From: Flavisolibacter ginsenosidimutans
GTDB taxonomy: Bacteria; Bacteroidota; Bacteroidia; Chitinophagales; Chitinophagaceae
NCBI RefSeq assembly: GCF_007970805.1
Contig: NZ_CP042433.1
Span: forward strand, 310,001-374,000
Direction of reading: 5' to 3'
DNA length: 64,000 nt
Shown: in pieces, positions 61,488 through 64,000 of the stretch
Position numbering within the stretch: position 1 is the stretch's first letter
Layout: each line of letters begins with the position of its first letter
Position numbers and translations under genes: made by a program
Notes under the pieces: model-generated
Seen by the model: only the letters and a program-made list of their open reading frames with translations
Told to the model about the DNA's origin: nothing
Databases searched by the model: none

Positions 61488-64000
61488 ATGAAAAAACGAA
61501 GAGTGCTTTTTTTTATCCTTCTTCTTTGCTTCACACAAGTTTTTTCGCAGCGCTACTCGTTTAAAAATTATACGACGCACGATGGGTTGGTGCAAACCGA
61601 CATTACCGACATAAAGCAAGACAAAAAAGGAGCCATCTGGATTGGCACAAACGGCGGCATCTCTGTATTTGATGGGAAAAAGTTTACCAATTACGACGAT
61701 CACGATCTTCTGCAAAGCCTCCGCATCAATGCGCTTTTGTGCGACAGCAACGGCACGATGTGGATTGCGACGGCAAACGGTTTGTTGCGCTATCAAAACA
61801 AGTTTGATGTTTTTTTTAAGCCGGTGAGAGGCCGCGACAATCCTGTAAGCTGCTTAAGTCTTAGCTCGCAAAACAGTTTGGTGTTTGTTTGCAACAAAAC
61901 ACTTTATACAATAAAAGACGGCCGTGTTGAAACGGTTGAGGTGAACAACAAAATCGAACACGAAACGACTCTTGCCGCTTTTGACCGGAACGATAATTTG
62001 TGGATCGTTACCGCCTCCATGAAGGTTTACAAAAAAACCGTAAATGGCTTAACGGCTATACGAACATTCTTTACCGAAAGCGAGTTGAAGGCTGGCCTTG
62101 GCTTTCTGAAGCTGCTCGGAAAGGAAGGGCCGGAGCCTTACTTCGTGACCAACTTCGGGACGTATTGCGTTCGCGGCGACAGCCTTTGTTATTTCGTTCA
62201 ACAGTATCCGCAATACAGAAAAGCAGGTATTGGCCCTGCCGTTTACGTTCGGGAAGAAAGCGATACCACGCTGTGGGTGGGCGGCGTGATGGGACTGTCG
62301 AAACTGGCACCAACGTCAGTTAAACGTTACACAGCGAAGAACGGATTTTGCGACAATTCCGTTAGCTGCCTTTTTACCGACCGCGAAAAAAATCTCTGGA
62401 TCGGCTGCACGTACAACGGCGTGTACCGCTTAAGCAATGAAGCGCTGTTTCAGATAAAGCCGGCCGACGAAACCTATGACCTGCGGCACGTTTCAGACCT
62501 TGCGCCCTTGTCGCCGAATAAAACTCTGATTGCCACCTGGGGCAAGGGCCTTTATTTATACGATCGCGATTCGGTTTCAAGAGTTTTGCTGCCGCCATCG
62601 GTACGTTATATTACCAGCCTTTCGGTTAACGGGAATTCAACCTACATCGGATGGTTTGGCAAGGGCTTGTGGAGACTTGACAACGCAACAGGCAAGGTCA
62701 GCCCGGTGTTAGATTTTGCAAAGGATGAAAGCGTTGGCACTATGTACAAAACATCGCGGGGATACGTTTTCCAGATGCTCGATTACAATTGCTACATGAC
62801 GGATTTTGCTTTTGCGGTAAAAGCTTTTCGCAAATTGCCCGAGCAGAATTATGTATTCGTTGCCAACGACAAGATTTACGAAGCCTCCATGTTTGGCCGT
62901 GTTGATTTACTAGGCGAAGATTTGAAGCCGCTTGCAAAAAATCTCTTTCCCGAAATTTCTTCCCGCGTCACGCAGATAGCAGCTTATCGTAATTACTTTC
63001 TTGTCGGCACCTTTGGACAGGGTTTGTTTCTTTATGACGATACGGGAAAGTTGATAAGGAAGCTTGATAAAAAAAATGGTCTTTCTACCAACATCGTTAC
63101 GGGCCTCACGGTTGATGGAAACCGTTTGTTCATTGGTTCAAACCTTGGTTTGATAGAGGCCAGCTTGCCGGACGTAAGCAACGTAAAAGTGTTTACGGAA
63201 AGCGAAGGCATGTTTACCTGGGAATGCCGCCAACAAGGATTGATGAAACTGCCCAACGGCTCCATCTTCGTGGCTACTGCCAACGGGCCTTATGTTTATT
63301 ATCCTGATGACGATCTTTCTTCGCAATACGCTTCGGGTGTGTTAAGCATTGCGGGCATTGCCTTCGGCGAAAACGCAGCAAAGCCGGCTTCTTTTTCTTC
63401 GTTGAATTCAAACGTTGTGTTAAACAGAAATGTTGATTACAAAGACAACAACGTTGTTATCACCCTGAACGGCGTTTCGCAGCGAGACCCCGACAACATT
63501 CTCTACCACTACCAGCTTTCAGGATATGATTCCATGTGGGTTACCACGTCTAACCCCGTCATTACTGCCAACGATTTGACGCCGGGTGCTTACAAGTTAA
63601 AAGCTTATCTCAGCGTTGGCTCGTTTCAATCCAAACCTTTGTCTGTGGCCTTTTTCGTTGCAAAGCCGCTTAGCGGACAACTCTGGTTTCAGGTTTTGCT
63701 GGTGTTGATTCTTTCCGGTCTTTGCTGGATCTTGCTCACCATCGGCAACCGCATTTACCAGAAGTACATTCAAGCGAAAATGATCGGCAAACTTGAATCG
63801 GATGTGGCTATGAAGCAGGAAATGACGGCGCAATCCATTGCCTTTGCGCGGCAACAATACCGCGAGTTAAGCGAAGCCTTGCGCCAGCGTGCAAAAGAAG
63901 GACGACTTCAATACCTTACCCCGGTTTTCTTAAAAGACGTGAGCCAACGCATTGAGCTTTTGTGGAAAAAGGAAACTTTTACATTGGGTGAGTTTCATCA
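61488..64000 (+). CDS. Two-component-regulator propeller sensor protein, C-terminus outside window
   Basis: The frame opens at ATG 61488 with a signal peptide (VLFFILLLCFTQVFSQ) and stays open to the window edge (837 residues seen). Reg_prop repeats fill about residues 25-640 (QDKKGAIWIGTNGGISVFDG, DREKNLWIGCTYNGVYRLS). A Y_Y_Y-type beta domain follows (about 655-730: LYHYQLSGYDSMWVTTSNPV), then one TM (LLVLILSGLCWILLTIG) and a coiled coil. The cytoplasmic output begins near the edge. Usual partners are a His_kinase or HTH domain, but neither is reached, so the output type is not known. Confidence 0.9.
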   Translation, partial: MKKRRVLFFILLLCFTQVFSQRYSFKNYTTHDGLVQTDITDIKQDKKGAIWIGTNGGISVFDGKKFTNYDDHDLLQSLRINALLCDSNGTMWIATANGLLRYQNKFDVFFKPVRGRDNPVSCLSLSSQNSLVFVCNKTLYTIKDGRVETVEVNNKIEHETTLAAFDRNDNLWIVTASMKVYKKTVNGLTAIRTFFTESELKAGLGFLKLLGKEGPEPYFVTNFGTYCVRGDSLCYFVQQYPQYRKAGIGPAVYVREESDTTLWVGGVMGLSKLAPTSVKRYTAKNGFCDNSVSCLFTDREKNLWIGCTYNGVYRLSNEALFQIKPADETYDLRHVSDLAPLSPNKTLIATWGKGLYLYDRDSVSRVLLPPSVRYITSLSVNGNSTYIGWFGKGLWRLDNATGKVSPVLDFAKDESVGTMYKTSRGYVFQMLDYNCYMTDFAFAVKAFRKLPEQNYVFVANDKIYEASMFGRVDLLGEDLKPLAKNLFPEISSRVTQIAAYRNYFLVGTFGQGLFLYDDTGKLIRKLDKKNGLSTNIVTGLTVDGNRLFIGSNLGLIEASLPDVSNVKVFTESEGMFTWECRQQGLMKLPNGSIFVATANGPYVYYPDDDLSSQYASGVLSIAGIAFGENAAKPASFSSLNSNVVLNRNVDYKDNNVVITLNGVSQRDPDNILYHYQLSGYDSMWVTTSNPVITANDLTPGAYKLKAYLSVGSFQSKPLSVAFFVAKPLSGQLWFQVLLVLILSGLCWILLTIGNRIYQKYIQAKMIGKLESDVAMKQEMTAQSIAFARQQYRELSEALRQRAKEGRLQYLTPVFLKDVSQRIELLWKKETFTLGEFH

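Overview
The window looks like a Bacteroidota chromosome, most likely family Chitinophagaceae or a close relative. The reasons are a SusC/SusD pair, type IX secretion C-terminal sorting domains, LytS/LytTR-type sensor systems with two-component-regulator propellers, many lipoproteins with a short signal and Cys, and promoter boxes resembling TAnnTTTG. No phage, plasmid, CRISPR or insertion sequence is recognisable. Mobile-DNA-like signal is limited to intergenic repeats and several decayed genes.

Layout. 1-7.2 kb: end of an RND efflux adaptor, purK, an erythromycin-esterase-like protein, a PH-domain membrane protein, 4-hydroxyphenylpyruvate dioxygenase and an L,D-transpeptidase/TonB-C fusion. 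7.4-16.8 kb: a beta-propeller phosphoesterase, then a glycerol locus (two DeoR/GlpR-type repressors, glpD, glpK, glpF) flanked by remnants of an MFS transporter and a TonB-linked receptor. 16.8-20.7 kb: three tRNA genes, a glycosyltransferase, a histidine kinase and a decayed sulfatase-like gene. 20.8-28.7 kb: surface/secreted proteins (one with a T9SS tail, one with a peptidase S74 chaperone domain) followed by a propeller kinase and its LytTR regulator. 29-32.5 kb: TRIC-like channel, M20 amidohydrolase, frameshifted MFS exporter.

32.7-41.1 kb is a nitrite/nitric-oxide cluster on the minus strand. It holds a copper nitrite reductase-like lipoprotein, a RIC (YtfE/ScdA) iron-sulfur repair protein with two extra N-terminal domains, a DUF1858/DUF2249 protein, a 12-TM heme-copper/NnrS-like protein, a DUF59 assembly factor, an Rrf2 (NsrR-like) regulator with three cysteines, a 613-residue protein of unknown function and a truncated hemoglobin. 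Six of these genes are packed as one operon. An FNR-like palindrome precedes the RIC gene.

41.2-64 kb: an ECF sigma/outer-membrane-protein pair, a 1301-residue secreted T9SS protein, a GH31 glucosidase with an MFS transporter, a SusC/SusD/lipoprotein operon, two orphan LytS-type kinases around a PepSY-like secreted protein, and a propeller kinase running off the window.

The least explained signal is a set of five intergenic inverted repeats (791-900, 5136-5220, 15496-15597, 18513-18635, 61309-61406). In each, both arms are built from 4-6 degenerate tandem words of 8 bp (7 bp in one case). The word differs between most loci while the architecture is kept.
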